Positions 32,590 through 42,402 of a DNA stretch of 64,000 nucleotides are shown in pieces; the first letter of the stretch is position 1, and every line of letters begins with the position of its first letter. The notes under the pieces are model-generated. The model saw only the letters and a program-made list of their open reading frames with translations. It was not told where the DNA came from and did not search any database. Both the position numbers and the translations under genes were made by a program. The stretch comes from an uncultured Bacteroidota bacterium (lineage in GTDB: Bacteria; Bacteroidota; Bacteroidia; Bacteroidales; UBA932): the NCBI GenBank assembly GCA_937901965.1, contig CALGSW010000013.1, positions 1-64,000 of the forward strand. The letters are read 5' to 3'.

Positions 32590-33474
32590 ATGAAAAAACA
32601 AAAACTACAATGCGAAACAGCAAGGGATATTTCAATAGCCGGTTTTCTGAAAAAATCAGGATTTTCACCGGTAAGAGAAAACCAAAACTCAGCCTGGTAC
32701 CTGAGTCCACTCCGGAATGAAAAGGAAGCCTCCTTCAAAGTTTCAAAAATCCTTAACCGGTGGTACGACCACGGGATCGGGAAAGGAGGAAATATCATCG
32801 ACCTGGTTATCGGGATGAATAACAACTGCAGTGTTCAGGAAGCGCTTTCCATTCTTGACCGGACCGAACCGTCTTTTTCTTTTCAACAGCAAAATACATT
32901 ATCAGGCTTGAAATCCGAAGCAGAAATCCGTATCGGCAAAATCCTTCCCGTCCGGCATCCGGCGTTAATTCATTACCTGGAACAAAGAAAAATTAATGTT
33001 AAAGTTGCCGGCAGATATGCCAGCGAAGTCCACTATTCAATGCATAACAAAAAATATTTTGCCATTGGTTTGGAAAATGTTTTGGGGGGTTGGGAACTGC
33101 GAAATCCCTATTATAAAAATGCAGCTTCCCCCAAAGATTATTCTTTCTTTTCCACCTCAAAAAAGCTGTTGAGTATTACGGAAGGAATGTTTGACCTTTT
33201 CAGTTTGCTGACACTTTATCCGGGCTTACCACACAAATCAGATTTTTTGGTTCTGAACTCGCTTTCTTTTACCAGCCGTATTCAAAAAGTTGCTTTGTCG
33301 TATTCAAAAGTGGGTCTTTACCTCGACAATGACCCGGCGGGTAAAAAAGCAACAAAACAGTTACTGGGCGACCTTTCGAACAGTGTCGATATGTCTGCCC
33401 TATACGAAGGGAAAAAAGATTTGAACCAACTATTGACCGCCCCAAAACAACGACAGCGGAAGCGTGTGCGGTAA
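32590..33474 (+). CDS. TOPRIM-domain primase-like protein
   Basis: 294 aa. The N-terminus resembles a DnaG-type CHC2 domain (ISIAGFLKKSGFSPVRENQNSAWYLSPL, GKGGNIIDLVI) but has no zinc-binding Cys/His set. The TOPRIM core follows: LLSITEGMFDLFSLL (Glu) and VGLYLDNDPAGKKATKQLL (DxD). Such proteins accompany helicases in Bacteroidota mobilizable elements and probably prime replication of the excised circle. Confidence 0.85.
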   Translation: MKKQKLQCETARDISIAGFLKKSGFSPVRENQNSAWYLSPLRNEKEASFKVSKILNRWYDHGIGKGGNIIDLVIGMNNNCSVQEALSILDRTEPSFSFQQQNTLSGLKSEAEIRIGKILPVRHPALIHYLEQRKINVKVAGRYASEVHYSMHNKKYFAIGLENVLGGWELRNPYYKNAASPKDYSFFSTSKKLLSITEGMFDLFSLLTLYPGLPHKSDFLVLNSLSFTSRIQKVALSYSKVGLYLDNDPAGKKATKQLLGDLSNSVDMSALYEGKKDLNQLLTAPKQRQRKRVR

Positions 33475-33487
33475 GCTATTTCAAGAG

Positions 33488-33511
33488 GTGTCAATGTTGC
33501 ACAATTGACAC
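33488..33511. promoter_or_regulatory. Candidate oriT palindrome GTGTCAAT-N8-ATTGACAC
   Basis: A perfect 8-8-8 inverted repeat 14 bp after the TOPRIM stop and directly upstream of mobC and the relaxase gene. Origins of transfer commonly have such a hairpin next to the nick site and mob genes. The nick sequence itself cannot be identified by eye. Confidence 0.4.
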
Positions 33512-33580
33512 TCTTGCTTTGCTCCTAAACTCGCAAAGGGGAGAAAATCGCAGGTAATGTTTAATGCAAAATTTAGGGTT

Positions 33581-33895
33581 ATGAATGTACGTACAAAATA
33601 TATTTCGTTTCGGGTAAGCAATATTGAAAAGCAGGCCATTGCCCTTGCAGCCAAAGAATGTGGATTAAGCACCAGTGAGTATTCCAGACGGGCTGCATTA
33701 AACATGAAAGTTACCCTGCGATTCTCTCCTGAAGAAATGAAAGTTTACAAAAACCTTCATGTATACCACCGGAATTTTAAAGCAATAAGTAACCTGGTTA
33801 AAAGCGATTATTTCAAGAAGAACGATACCATTCTCCTTGAACTGGAAGAATTGATAAAGCTGATAAAAGGCCACCTTGAAAAGTTTGAACAATGA
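33581..33895 (+). CDS. mobC: MobC-like relaxosome protein
   Basis: 104 aa from the ATG at 33581; a start at 33557 is also possible. VRTKYISFRVSNIEKQAIALAAKECGLSTSEYSRRAAL is a ribbon-helix-helix-like MobC start, and the C-terminal helix ends in LIKLIKGHLEKFEQ. MobC proteins bind oriT and open the DNA for the relaxase. Its stop overlaps the relaxase start (ATGA). Confidence 0.85.
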   Translation: MNVRTKYISFRVSNIEKQAIALAAKECGLSTSEYSRRAALNMKVTLRFSPEEMKVYKNLHVYHRNFKAISNLVKSDYFKKNDTILLELEELIKLIKGHLEKFEQ

Positions 33896-34671
33896 TAGGG
33901 AAAGCCAAAAGCATATCGCATGTTTCCAATGCCATTAATTATGCAAAAAACAAAAAAGGAGCGTTAGAAATAAACCGGCATAATGTTGCCGGTGAAACAG
34001 GGAAAGAAATTGCAAAGGAGTTCCGTGTATTTCAGAACCTGAATGCACGATGCGAACGAAATTCCTTTTCTATCGTGCTTAGTCCATCAATTCCTGACGG
34101 AATAAAACTTACACACGCTGATTTTGCAAAACTTGCCGGTGATTTTCTGGAACGAATGAAATTGAAAGAGCAACAGTATATATCCTTTCTGCACTGTGAT
34201 AAAGACCACAGGCACCTGCATATTTTTGTGAACAGGATTGATTCTAACGGCAAAGCTTACAAAGACCATTTTATCAGCAAAAAGGCGCAGCGCATTGCTG
34301 AAAGTATTGCCAAAAAGTGGGGATTCACCACTGCAAAAGAAATACAGCAACAAAAAGAAGAAAGACTGGGTAACCAAATTATCAATGCACATGAAAAAAT
34401 CTTGCCTCAAAAACCGCAGAACATTTTTGAATATGCCGAACAAATGAATTTACTCGGCATTCAAATGCAACTCAAGCAAGCCTCAGATGGAAAAGTTGTT
34501 GGGATAAGATTCAAAATTGGTGAAGAATCGATAAAGGCTAGTTCAGTGCATCGCTCATTTAGCGCTGCAAAATTACAGAATTTAATCATACAGAACTTAA
34601 GAACAACAACTTTCCCCGAACGAAAAAGACAACAATATAAGCCAAATAAAAAACGAGGATTCAGGATATGA
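33892..34671 (+). CDS. MobA/VirD2-like relaxase
   Basis: 259 aa. The metal-binding histidine motif is in HCDKDHRHLHIFVNRID (HxH... with N), preceded by the three-strand region SFSIVLSPSIPDG and FLERMKLKEQQYISFLH. The nicking Tyr is probably Y18 in NAINYAKNK. It should nick oriT and lead the strand into a recipient. Shorter than relaxases with a helicase or primase fusion. The next gene overlaps by 4 bp. Confidence 0.85.
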   Translation: MIGKAKSISHVSNAINYAKNKKGALEINRHNVAGETGKEIAKEFRVFQNLNARCERNSFSIVLSPSIPDGIKLTHADFAKLAGDFLERMKLKEQQYISFLHCDKDHRHLHIFVNRIDSNGKAYKDHFISKKAQRIAESIAKKWGFTTAKEIQQQKEERLGNQIINAHEKILPQKPQNIFEYAEQMNLLGIQMQLKQASDGKVVGIRFKIGEESIKASSVHRSFSAAKLQNLIIQNLRTTTFPERKRQQYKPNKKRGFRI

Positions 34672-34952
34672 GAAAAAATTTATCACAACAAAAGTTACTG
34701 GAAATACTAATCGCTGAGATTGAAATCCTCCAGCAAACCAGTAAAAATATAAAAGAAGTTGCTCCTGAAATTAGACGACAGCTGCAGGAACTAAAAACAG
34801 CTAAAATAAAGGTTGATTTGAATACTGATAAGTTGGAAGAATTGCTTGAAAAACACAAACAGGCGGTAAGAAAAAATGTGATTATTCCAAAATGGTTTTT
34901 AATGTTGGTGGGATTTGTATTGCTAATCTCTGTAATTAGTTGGTTTATTTAA
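34668..34952 (+). CDS. Coiled-coil protein with C-terminal membrane anchor
   Basis: 94 aa. Residues ~1-70 form a charged amphipathic coil (LLEILIAEIEILQQTSKNIKEV ... KVDLNTDKLEELLEKHKQ). The last ~20 are a membrane helix (WFLMLVGFVLLISVISWFI). It overlaps the relaxase by ATGA and probably belongs to the mob operon, perhaps tethering the relaxosome to the membrane. The role is inferred. Confidence 0.7.
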   Translation: MRKNLSQQKLLEILIAEIEILQQTSKNIKEVAPEIRRQLQELKTAKIKVDLNTDKLEELLEKHKQAVRKNVIIPKWFLMLVGFVLLISVISWFI

Positions 34953-35250
34953 ATATATCTTTCACAGACCATATGACTCATTTATTATTCAAAACAACAT
35001 TCACGCTATAAAGAAAGAGTTGTTGATATATAATCCGGAAGCAACAATACCTTCTCTGCGACTATCATACAACATTAAAATCAAAGATGTGACGGGATAT
35101 TCAATGTTTGCAAACTATTCACATTCACCTGCCATAACATTTATTATATACAAAATTTAAACATAGCAACTTGAGTTAATCAGAGAACTGTTTAGAGGAA
35201 GTACTGGGAAACATTTTTTTAGAGAAATTTTACAGTGAAACATAAGAAGC
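34953..35250. other. Non-genic stretch with a possible gene remnant
   Basis: No complete gene. A frame from about 34985 to the stop near 35158 reads IKKELLIYNPEATIPSLRLS and so on with no start codon; it looks like the end of an older gene. The stretch marks the border between mobilization genes (plus strand) and cargo (minus strand). Confidence 0.35.
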
Positions 35251-35862
35251 TTATTTTATAAATGTGGTTATTGTAATAAATATACTCCAGATACTAATCC
35301 CATTGATAAAAAGTATTTCTGCAACTCCGTTTACACCGTTTCTTATGATAGGAAACAAAACTATTAATATTACAACAATGATAATAATCAGACCGGTAAG
35401 ACCGATGAAGTGTAAATCGGATAAAATGGCTGTCTGGAACAAAATAATTAACATAGAAAGGGTAATAAAAACAACAATTGCCAGCAAATTATGAAGTATT
35501 CGTTGAATGCTTAAAGCCAAATTTCTACGACTGTAGGGATAAAAATTATGGGGAACGAATGCCAAAAGGGTTAAAAATGCAAAACTGGTGTCTATTTGTC
35601 GCATAAATCTTTCATTTTTACCTAAATCGTAAAATTCGGATAATAGCCAGAAAAATAAATAATTTAAAATAGCAGTTGCAAAAAGAAGACGTTTATATGC
35701 TTTTACATAAGTATCACCAAAAAGATTTTTGTTGCTTAAAAAGCTTAGGGTATATTTATTTAAATCAAAGTCAATATGCTGAATATTCTTTTTAACCGTA
35801 TAAGGCAACCATCCGGCATAAATAAAACTGATAAGTAAGATTCCAAGTTTTATCCAAATCAT
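35251..35862 (-). CDS. Integral membrane protein, unknown function
   Basis: 203 aa with about six transmembrane helices (for example LGILLISFIYAGWL, LLFATAILNYLFFWLL, LLAIVVFITLSMLIILF). The pattern, with NFYPYSRRNLALSIQRILHNLLA in the middle, recalls DUF998/Frag1-like proteins, but I am not certain. It is the last gene of the lipid-related minus-strand group. Confidence 0.7.
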   Translation of the reverse strand: MIWIKLGILLISFIYAGWLPYTVKKNIQHIDFDLNKYTLSFLSNKNLFGDTYVKAYKRLLFATAILNYLFFWLLSEFYDLGKNERFMRQIDTSFAFLTLLAFVPHNFYPYSRRNLALSIQRILHNLLAIVVFITLSMLIILFQTAILSDLHFIGLTGLIIIIVVILIVLFPIIRNGVNGVAEILFINGISIWSIFITITTFIK

Positions 35863-35985
35863 ATTTTCAGATAAATAATTAATTTCAGCAACGATAGCTG
35901 CAAGAAAATCAATTTGTTATGGTCAGCTATTTTTTTAAAGTTAAATAAAATTGAGCAATTACCGGCTTATTCTTCCCTATGAAGT

Positions 35986-36669
35986 TTACCGTTTTATTGT
36001 TTTACTGTAAAGGTTTTGCATTCGTGTATCAATTTCTGCAATTTCATCGGCACAAGCTTTTAATTCAGAAGAAACAGAAACCCTCTTTTCATCATCAAGT
36101 TTGTATGCCAGTTCGTGTTCGAGCGATGCCCAAAAGTCCATGGCAATGGTACGTATTTGTATTTCAACATTCACCAATTCTGTTTTGGAAGACTGAAAAA
36201 CTGGAATCGTTACAATTAGATGAAGACTCCTGTATCCGTTGGCTTTTGGGTGTTTGATGTAATCGGATTCACGAATAAGTTGAATGTCATCCTGAGAAAG
36301 AAGTAAATCTTTAATCAGATAAATATCATCGATATAGGAACAAATAACTCGCACTCCCGCGATGTCAGCTATAAATTTTTGGGCCGCCTCTACAGAAAGC
36401 TCATGCCCGCGTTTCTGTATTTTTCGCATAATGCTCGCTGGTGTTTTTACCCGCGTACTTATATTATGAATTGGATTTCGTTCCTGTGTATATTTAAATT
36501 CACTGTTCAGATTTTCGAGTTTGGTTACAATTTCACGTGTGGCCGATAAATAAAGATTTTCAATTGTAATAAAGGAACGAATCTTTTCTGTGAGATCATC
36601 AGGTAACAAATTTCCTTTTACACCTTCAAACAAATAAAGTGTTTTTGTATATTCCGGTACAATGTTCAT
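35986..36669 (-). CDS. Small alarmone synthetase (RelA/SpoT domain)
   Basis: 227 aa single-domain GTP/GDP pyrophosphokinase like RelP/RelQ. VKTPASIMRKIQKRG, FIADIAGVRVICSYIDDIY, HPKANGYRSLHLIVTIPV and VNVEIQIRTIAMDFWASLEHELAYK are the conserved synthetase blocks. There is no hydrolase, TGS or ACT domain. It would make (p)ppGpp in the cytoplasm. It lies behind the lipid operon, so alarmone production may be tied to envelope stress. Confidence 0.9.
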   Translation of the reverse strand: MNIVPEYTKTLYLFEGVKGNLLPDDLTEKIRSFITIENLYLSATREIVTKLENLNSEFKYTQERNPIHNISTRVKTPASIMRKIQKRGHELSVEAAQKFIADIAGVRVICSYIDDIYLIKDLLLSQDDIQLIRESDYIKHPKANGYRSLHLIVTIPVFQSSKTELVNVEIQIRTIAMDFWASLEHELAYKLDDEKRVSVSSELKACADEIAEIDTRMQNLYSKTIKR

Positions 36670-36721
36670 TTCTTTACAATTAAATTGTTAATCAAAAAGT
36701 TTTATGGTAAACTTGTATTCA

Positions 36722-39172
36722 TCAAAAACTCATTTCAGCTCTGAAGAATATTCCGTTTTTGTCGGCAAAATCTGCGGTTGCATATGTTCCGCCAAGCTGA
36801 TGTACATATTCCACACGCAGAACTTTAAATATATTGGTTAATCCAAATCCGATTTCAGTGTAGGGAGTACTCATCTCTGTAGTATAATAGCCCGGCAATT
36901 CGAAAACCGGTTTATATGCACTTGTAAGTTTTCCGTAATGGCTTTTAAGGGAAACTATTTCCCGTAACTTTAAACTTCTAATCAACGGAATACGGTTAAG
37001 CAAAATTCCTCCTCCGTTAAAATCCCAGTGAAAATTGGTATACAGGTTATGTGCAAAAGCAGCGTGATGTAAAAGATTAAACCTGTATTTCGCATAGCCC
37101 AGCGACATCGAACCAACGGGTTGATCCAACAAATCATAGGGAGCATCTCCAAAAAGGTAACCACCGTTTAACATGTAGCGCATAAATGTTAGTCCCATAT
37201 TTACCCGTCCTACAATTGAGCCATGAAACTGGGCATATAAGCCAAAATTATTGGCATCATTGTCCGGCAAATTTACCTGCCCCAAATCCATGCTTAAGTT
37301 TATTACCGGGGTTTCGTCGATGTAGTAAACGCGTGTAAAATAATATTTATCGTAATACTGCCCGAAGGCCAGGCGGGTATTAAACAAAACACCGTAATTA
37401 TTATAGGTATGATAATCCATATTACTACGGGTAAAATGTACATCCGGGGTTTCTATATTATGAAGGAAATAGGGAGATATTTCAACGTTAATATTTTCGT
37501 TGGCATTATATTCAAAAATAAAATTAAAGCTTTTCTCCTCCTTTAAATAAGGATTCTTCTCCCGGCTGGTAAGTGCAGCAATAAAATTTCCGTTTCCGCG
37601 TGTGTTTGGGTTTTTTTTGATAAACCGAAGGTATTTGTCCTGGGAAACCAGGTTGTAATCATTGGAATAATTCGCCCTGAAAATAAATTTATCTTTGTCT
37701 AATGGCTGGTAAGCCATATTAGCCCCGAATTTTAACTCATTGCTTTTTGTTCCGTAGCCCAAGAAGCCACCCACAGTAAAATGTTCGAACATTTTTTCAC
37801 CGGTTCGTAATGGAAGGGAAAAGCGCTGTCCTTCAATGGCATTGGTGCTGTATATGTCGAATACCGGCCCGATTTCTATTTTCCCCACATCGACGTAGCT
37901 CGTTAAAACCATTCCTCCAATAGCATCAATTCCCTTTACAACGGAGTTCTCCTTCAATTTATCAACGCGCATGTAAGTTCCTTCGTCCAAATGGTTGGTG
38001 GATGCAAATTCAGGCTGGTTTTTCCAGTTTCGTGGTTTCACTGCATCTAACTGTTTCGATGTAGAATATTTTGTAGTTTTTGTTACCAGCCAGTTACCGC
38101 TGGAAATTTCGTCAAATCGCTGAGAACCATATTTTGAGGCTGTATCTTTATTTAGGGTAAGCGCCATGTTCAGGCTAATCTCCTGATCACTGTAAAACCA
38201 TTTGTCTTTATCGGTTTTTGAATAGTTTACATTCGCTTTAAACCCATTCACAAAATTTATATTTGCCTCTTTTTGTACATAAGCAAAAATTCGGGTAAGG
38301 GCAAACGTGCTGTCTTCAACTGTAAAACGGCCGGTAAATAAAGGATTATATTTATTTTTCGGAGTAAAAGAAAAGCTAAAATATTTGGTGTCGTTTATAT
38401 ATGTACTGTCGTTTAAATAAAAATCATAGTGCAGTTGTGCCGAGTTACTTAAAGGTGAGGTCATACCCCGCCCAAGAATGTTAATTTGATCTTTATAAAA
38501 GTCTAAATCTATAACTACATTTAAAAGGATTAAACTTTCTATCGTTTGGTTTAATTTTGGGAAAATACCATCTTTCCTGTCATACACAACACTATCTTTC
38601 CCATTGACACTTTTTTCACCCAGCTCGGCAAGGTAAATTGGTGAAAACCGTAAACTCTGCCCATCCAGCTTCATGGTCACTTCATCCATGTTACTGATAA
38701 TCCGGTTTACTTTGGAAGTAGAGTCAATAGCCACATAAACTGCCGTTCGTGCAAAAGTTTTATAATCACTGGTTTTTAGGATGTTTTCACGGTTCTCCTT
38801 TTTTCTCTCCAAAATCTTTTTTAACAAAACTTTTGCTCTCGAAACTTCAGGTTTTACTGTTACTTCATTGATTTCCTGTATTTCCTCTTTCATAAATACA
38901 GTAAGCGGATTGTTAGTTATCGTTTTTGCCGGAATCTCTTCTTTTAGATAACCAACTGTTGACACACAGAGTGTATCCTTCTGGGATAATTTCAGTTTAA
39001 ATTCTCCATTTAAATCCGACATAGTCCCGGTGGTGGTGCCTTTTATCCACACATTTGAAAATGGAATTGGCTCATTATTTTTTTTGTCTTTTACAAAACC
39101 GGTAATTTCCTGGGAAATAGCTCCAAGATATATCATGGTCAAAAAAATGACCAGTGTAATTTTATGTAACAT
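36722..39172 (-). CDS. DUF5686 / carboxypeptidase-regulatory-like outer-membrane protein
   Basis: 816 aa. After a signal peptide (LVIFLTMIYLGAISQ) comes a CarboxypepD_reg-like domain (ITGFVKDKKNNEPIPFSNVWIKG ... VSTVGY), then the DUF5686 region (SRAKVLLKKILERKKENREN, SDYKTFARTAVYV) and a C-terminal beta-barrel ending in RAEMSF. Typical of Bacteroidota outer-membrane proteins of unknown role, sometimes regulated by envelope stress. It is separated from the CDP-alcohol transferase upstream by 3 bp. Confidence 0.88.
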   Translation of the reverse strand: MLHKITLVIFLTMIYLGAISQEITGFVKDKKNNEPIPFSNVWIKGTTTGTMSDLNGEFKLKLSQKDTLCVSTVGYLKEEIPAKTITNNPLTVFMKEEIQEINEVTVKPEVSRAKVLLKKILERKKENRENILKTSDYKTFARTAVYVAIDSTSKVNRIISNMDEVTMKLDGQSLRFSPIYLAELGEKSVNGKDSVVYDRKDGIFPKLNQTIESLILLNVVIDLDFYKDQINILGRGMTSPLSNSAQLHYDFYLNDSTYINDTKYFSFSFTPKNKYNPLFTGRFTVEDSTFALTRIFAYVQKEANINFVNGFKANVNYSKTDKDKWFYSDQEISLNMALTLNKDTASKYGSQRFDEISSGNWLVTKTTKYSTSKQLDAVKPRNWKNQPEFASTNHLDEGTYMRVDKLKENSVVKGIDAIGGMVLTSYVDVGKIEIGPVFDIYSTNAIEGQRFSLPLRTGEKMFEHFTVGGFLGYGTKSNELKFGANMAYQPLDKDKFIFRANYSNDYNLVSQDKYLRFIKKNPNTRGNGNFIAALTSREKNPYLKEEKSFNFIFEYNANENINVEISPYFLHNIETPDVHFTRSNMDYHTYNNYGVLFNTRLAFGQYYDKYYFTRVYYIDETPVINLSMDLGQVNLPDNDANNFGLYAQFHGSIVGRVNMGLTFMRYMLNGGYLFGDAPYDLLDQPVGSMSLGYAKYRFNLLHHAAFAHNLYTNFHWDFNGGGILLNRIPLIRSLKLREIVSLKSHYGKLTSAYKPVFELPGYYTTEMSTPYTEIGFGLTNIFKVLRVEYVHQLGGTYATADFADKNGIFFRAEMSF

Positions 39173-39175
39173 AAT

Positions 39176-39775
39176 TTAGCTGGCTTTTTCCTTCTCTTTT
39201 TTCATTACCCAATACAATCCCTTTACACCAATTTTTATATCGTCAAGCTTAAAAAGAATGAATATTTTTTCGGTGTAAGCAATTATTCCCCACGTAGCAA
39301 CAACGTACAACATCCAGGGGTAGAAGCCCCAAACGAATAACACAAAAAAGAATATACTTTGGGCATATCCGGCAGAAACGGCTGAGTATAAATGCAGTCC
39401 CGGTATTTTTCCGAACCGGGCAAATGATACAATGTAACTGAGTATAAATATTCCGAGGAACAGGAATAAAATCCAGGAATGGGGCTTAATGTCGGTCCAT
39501 TTAAAAATAAATAAACCCAATATGGCCATGGCATAGGTAAAAATATCTGCCAGATTGTCAAGTGCTGCACCAAAATGTGTTTGAAGTTTAAATAGTCGCG
39601 CTATATTGCCATCTAGAACGTCACTTACAAGGCTGATGCACAGGAGAATGACAAACCATTGTTCACGGCCGGTAAGCGCCATGAAAAATATTACCGGAAA
39701 TGCTAAAAGACGATATAAGCTTATAAAATTAGGGACGTTAATAATGTTTTCGCCCCGTACTGTTATCTGTTTCAT
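39176..39775 (-). CDS. CDP-alcohol phosphatidyltransferase
   Basis: 199 aa membrane enzyme that transfers a phosphatidyl group from CDP-diacylglycerol to an alcohol. The full CDP-OH-P signature is present: DVLDGNIARLFKLQTHFGAAL followed by DNLAD (Dx2DGx2ARx8Gx3Dx3D). Several helices follow. The acceptor (glycerol-3-phosphate, serine, inositol or another) cannot be read from the sequence. Neighbours include the enzyme that makes CDP-diacylglycerol. Confidence 0.9.
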   Translation of the reverse strand: MKQITVRGENIINVPNFISLYRLLAFPVIFFMALTGREQWFVILLCISLVSDVLDGNIARLFKLQTHFGAALDNLADIFTYAMAILGLFIFKWTDIKPHSWILFLFLGIFILSYIVSFARFGKIPGLHLYSAVSAGYAQSIFFFVLFVWGFYPWMLYVVATWGIIAYTEKIFILFKLDDIKIGVKGLYWVMKKEKEKAS

Positions 39776-39838
39776 TTTGTCAATGTTTAATTTTCAACTC
39801 TTTCAATTTAATGATCTTGTTTCGTTCACCATTTTTTA

Positions 39839-40945
39839 TCAGGCTGCAGCCGGTTCCTGTTTCTTTCTTTTTTTTGAAAGACTTTCAATAAAATATTCCA
39901 GCATTTTAGAAACAGAATTATTACTGGGGCCTGTTTCAACGTAATGAATGAATTTGTCTCTCTGGCTTGTATCAAATGAAAGATCGGTTTCAATGTAACT
40001 TTCAGTAAATGACATGCCCACTGAAATCAGTCTTTCAATAGCGTTCATATCTCTTCGTTCTAATTTCTTCTGAGGAATAATATTGATGGGTAATAACCGG
40101 TTTAATGTTTCGATTATATGGCTGTTTCGAATTGATTTTTTTGCCACAAAATTCATTATTTCCGGAATTCCGGTTTCTTCCACCATTTTTGTTAAGTGTG
40201 CAGTAACTGTGTCAATCGGGATTAAATTTTGTGAGGAGTCAGGATCGACATGTACTCTTATAATTTCGTTAGGATAGCGGTTAGCCAGGCTAAACATTCT
40301 TTTGGCAAAATCAAAAATCCCATAATCGGTTTTTGTAATGCCTGTTTTTTGATTTCCGGCTACTTGTGATAATCTAACAATGTGTCCGTTTAAGCCGTTC
40401 TTTTGAATGTTTACTTTAATAATATTTTCTGCAAATCTTTTCGATTGCTCGTAATAGTTTCTAAAAGCAGAAATGTCTTTGTTTTCATAAAATTTTTCTT
40501 CGAAAATACCATCGAGTCGGCCACAGGAATAGGCTGTTCCGATATAAAAAAATCGGGAACCCGGGGTTGCATAGTTCGAAAAAACTTTAATTGAATTTTC
40601 AACGCCATTGATATTCGTAGAAAAGATTTCATCAACCGATTTCTTATCATACTTTAAGCTGGCTGCAAAATGAAAATAATCGACATTTCCACGAAAAATC
40701 CTTTTTAATTCGTCCCTTGGAATAGAAAAATCTTCATCGCACAAAGAATAGCCAATAACTTTCAGGTTTGGATATTCCACATTTTCACCATCATTAATAT
40801 CGGCAAGTACTTTTTTCATTCGTTCCTGAGGCGATCTTTTGTTGGTTCGAACCAGGGCTACTACTTTATATTTTTGTTTAAGCAGGTTGCTTATAAAGTG
40901 GGATGCAACGTAGCCATTGGCTCCGTTTATTACAACTGTTTTCAT
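39839..40945 (-). CDS. Extended SDR / thioester-reductase-like NAD(P)-binding protein
   Basis: 368 aa. The Rossmann start NGANGYVASHFISNLL has the GxxGxxx motif, and FFYIGTAYSCG with a downstream YYEQSKRFAE supplies the Tyr-x3-Lys active site of SDR enzymes. The layout matches the NAD_binding_4 (male-sterility-like) subgroup that reduces thioesters or modifies lipid precursors. The lysine-rich tail (KKRKKQEPAAA) is unusual. The substrate is unknown; the genes around it point to lipids. Confidence 0.82.
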   Translation of the reverse strand: MKTVVINGANGYVASHFISNLLKQKYKVVALVRTNKRSPQERMKKVLADINDGENVEYPNLKVIGYSLCDEDFSIPRDELKRIFRGNVDYFHFAASLKYDKKSVDEIFSTNINGVENSIKVFSNYATPGSRFFYIGTAYSCGRLDGIFEEKFYENKDISAFRNYYEQSKRFAENIIKVNIQKNGLNGHIVRLSQVAGNQKTGITKTDYGIFDFAKRMFSLANRYPNEIIRVHVDPDSSQNLIPIDTVTAHLTKMVEETGIPEIMNFVAKKSIRNSHIIETLNRLLPINIIPQKKLERRDMNAIERLISVGMSFTESYIETDLSFDTSQRDKFIHYVETGPSNNSVSKMLEYFIESLSKKRKKQEPAAA

Positions 40946-41021
40946 ACTTCTGTTTTTTGTTTTCTAATTGAGTTTGTTTCCTAATTTTTTCTGTTCAATC
41001 CATATCTTAAAAATTGCGGTG

Positions 41022-41696
41022 TCATAGAAATAATACTAAAATCAATACTGCACTTAACGGGATACTTAAATTATCGGACCCCCGCCAGCTAATTAATTCT
41101 GCAAACATGGTTGTTGCAGCTACTGCCATTGCCAACCAGAATGTTTTTAAATCGAATACCCCGCGATGAAAATAAAGTGCTATAATACTTATTACAAAAC
41201 TTGACGCCAGGAAAGCTCCGGAGCCTAGCCAGGTTTTGTTTAATTTTTTTCCAAACAATTTTATTCTTCCGTTGTAAGCCTTTATGTTGATTCCCAGAAT
41301 GGCTGCCATCGGATCACTGATAGCCAGAATCAGCATTGGAAGAATGTATATAAATTTATTTTCCGTAAGATTTGAAATCAAAAAGGTGATGTAAATTGAA
41401 AGCGGAAGTAGATAACTTCCAATTGATTTTCGCTTTACATCATGAATTGATTTTAACTGTTTGCCATTTCGTGTAATAAATAGTATTGTGGCAAACAAAA
41501 GCGCCAGAACCAAAATATACCAATGTGAAGGGAAAATATATGGAAATGGAACTGTGGCAAGTACCGAAACAAAATGCGCAAATTTACGAGTTATCTCTCC
41601 TGTAGGGTTAAGCCTCCGGTAAACCAACTCGTTAAAAATCAATAATAAGCCAATCCCGACTAAATATACAAACGACAATACTACAATATTCCCCAT
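41022..41696 (-). CDS. Polyprenol/phytol/diacylglycerol-kinase-like membrane protein
   Basis: 224 aa with about seven helices. TGEITRKFAHFVSVLATVPFPY and AISDPMAAILGINI with a later ELISWRGSDNLSIPL match the dolichol/phytol kinase (SEC59/VTE5-like) family, which uses CTP to phosphorylate lipid alcohols. The next gene makes CDP-lipids, so the pair could activate an isoprenoid or diacylglycerol alcohol. Confidence 0.8.
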   Translation of the reverse strand: MGNIVVLSFVYLVGIGLLLIFNELVYRRLNPTGEITRKFAHFVSVLATVPFPYIFPSHWYILVLALLFATILFITRNGKQLKSIHDVKRKSIGSYLLPLSIYITFLISNLTENKFIYILPMLILAISDPMAAILGINIKAYNGRIKLFGKKLNKTWLGSGAFLASSFVISIIALYFHRGVFDLKTFWLAMAVAATTMFAELISWRGSDNLSIPLSAVLILVLFL

Positions 41697-41711
41697 AACA
41701 AAATTTCCCTT

Positions 41712-42266
41712 TTAAATTCCCAAAAATGAAATAGCCAGTGCAGCCCACGCACCACCTGCAATCAAACTATCAAACCGATCGAGAAAACCACCATGTCCGG
41801 GTATCCAGTTGCTGTAATCTTTAACTTGAAATTTTCTTTTGTAAAACGACGCAAGAATGTCTCCAATAAATGCGAAAAGAATAGTTCCAAAAGCAAACAG
41901 AAATAATTCAGGAATTGTACCGAAAAAAAGGCTTTTTAATAAAAATGCACTTACCAGTGAAATGATTGTTCCCCCAACTACACCCCCAAGTGTTTTATTG
42001 GGACTGATATCCGGCATTATTTTAGTTTTTCCAAAAAGTTGCCCGGTTATCTGGCTGAAACTGTCAAAAATGGATAGAATTAGAAAAGTCAGCAGAATTA
42101 AATCACGTTCGGCCAGGCTTAAAAAAAATAACCCTGCTGAAAGAATAAAATAAATCACTAATGACAGTGCGAAAAATAAAAGGTTTTGAAACTTTGACTT
42201 AACAAAAAGTCGGCTCAGCTCAAAACTTCCTACAGCAACAATAAAAATTGCCAGGTAAGAAAAAAC
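41712..42266 (-). pseudogene. cdsA: CDP-diacylglycerol synthase, C-terminal part (split by IS66)
   Basis: It carries the CdsA signature SFYKRKFQVKDYSNWIPGHG-GFLDRFDS near its end, plus membrane helices. It begins at the IS66 end: the first readable codons (SNAYVF) are IS DNA and target duplication. Removing the IS and one duplicate joins ...QPVVFS from 44855-45028 to YLAIFIVAVGSFEL here in frame, giving about 242 aa. The active-site part may still be translated from a TTG at the IS end, but the first helices would be missing. Confidence 0.88.
42259..42266. repeat. IS66 target-site duplication, left copy
   Basis: GAAAAAAC, identical to 44847-44854 across the IS66 element. Confidence 0.9.
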
Positions 42267-42402
42267 GTAAGCATTCGACAAAACCCCTCTTTCCTATTTC
42301 TACAAAACAAACGTTCTTGCAGAGTTTGGACAATTTAGCCCATCTTGGTCAAAAGCTAACTGTTAGATAAAAAGGATGTTGAGTTACTGTGTAAAACTAC
42401 GT

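Noticed and set aside
39606..39944. Open frames antisense to the lipid and efflux genes (for example 112 codons here and about 160 codons near 50000 and 51527)
   Set aside because: They mirror the codon pattern of the sense genes and have no supporting motifs.
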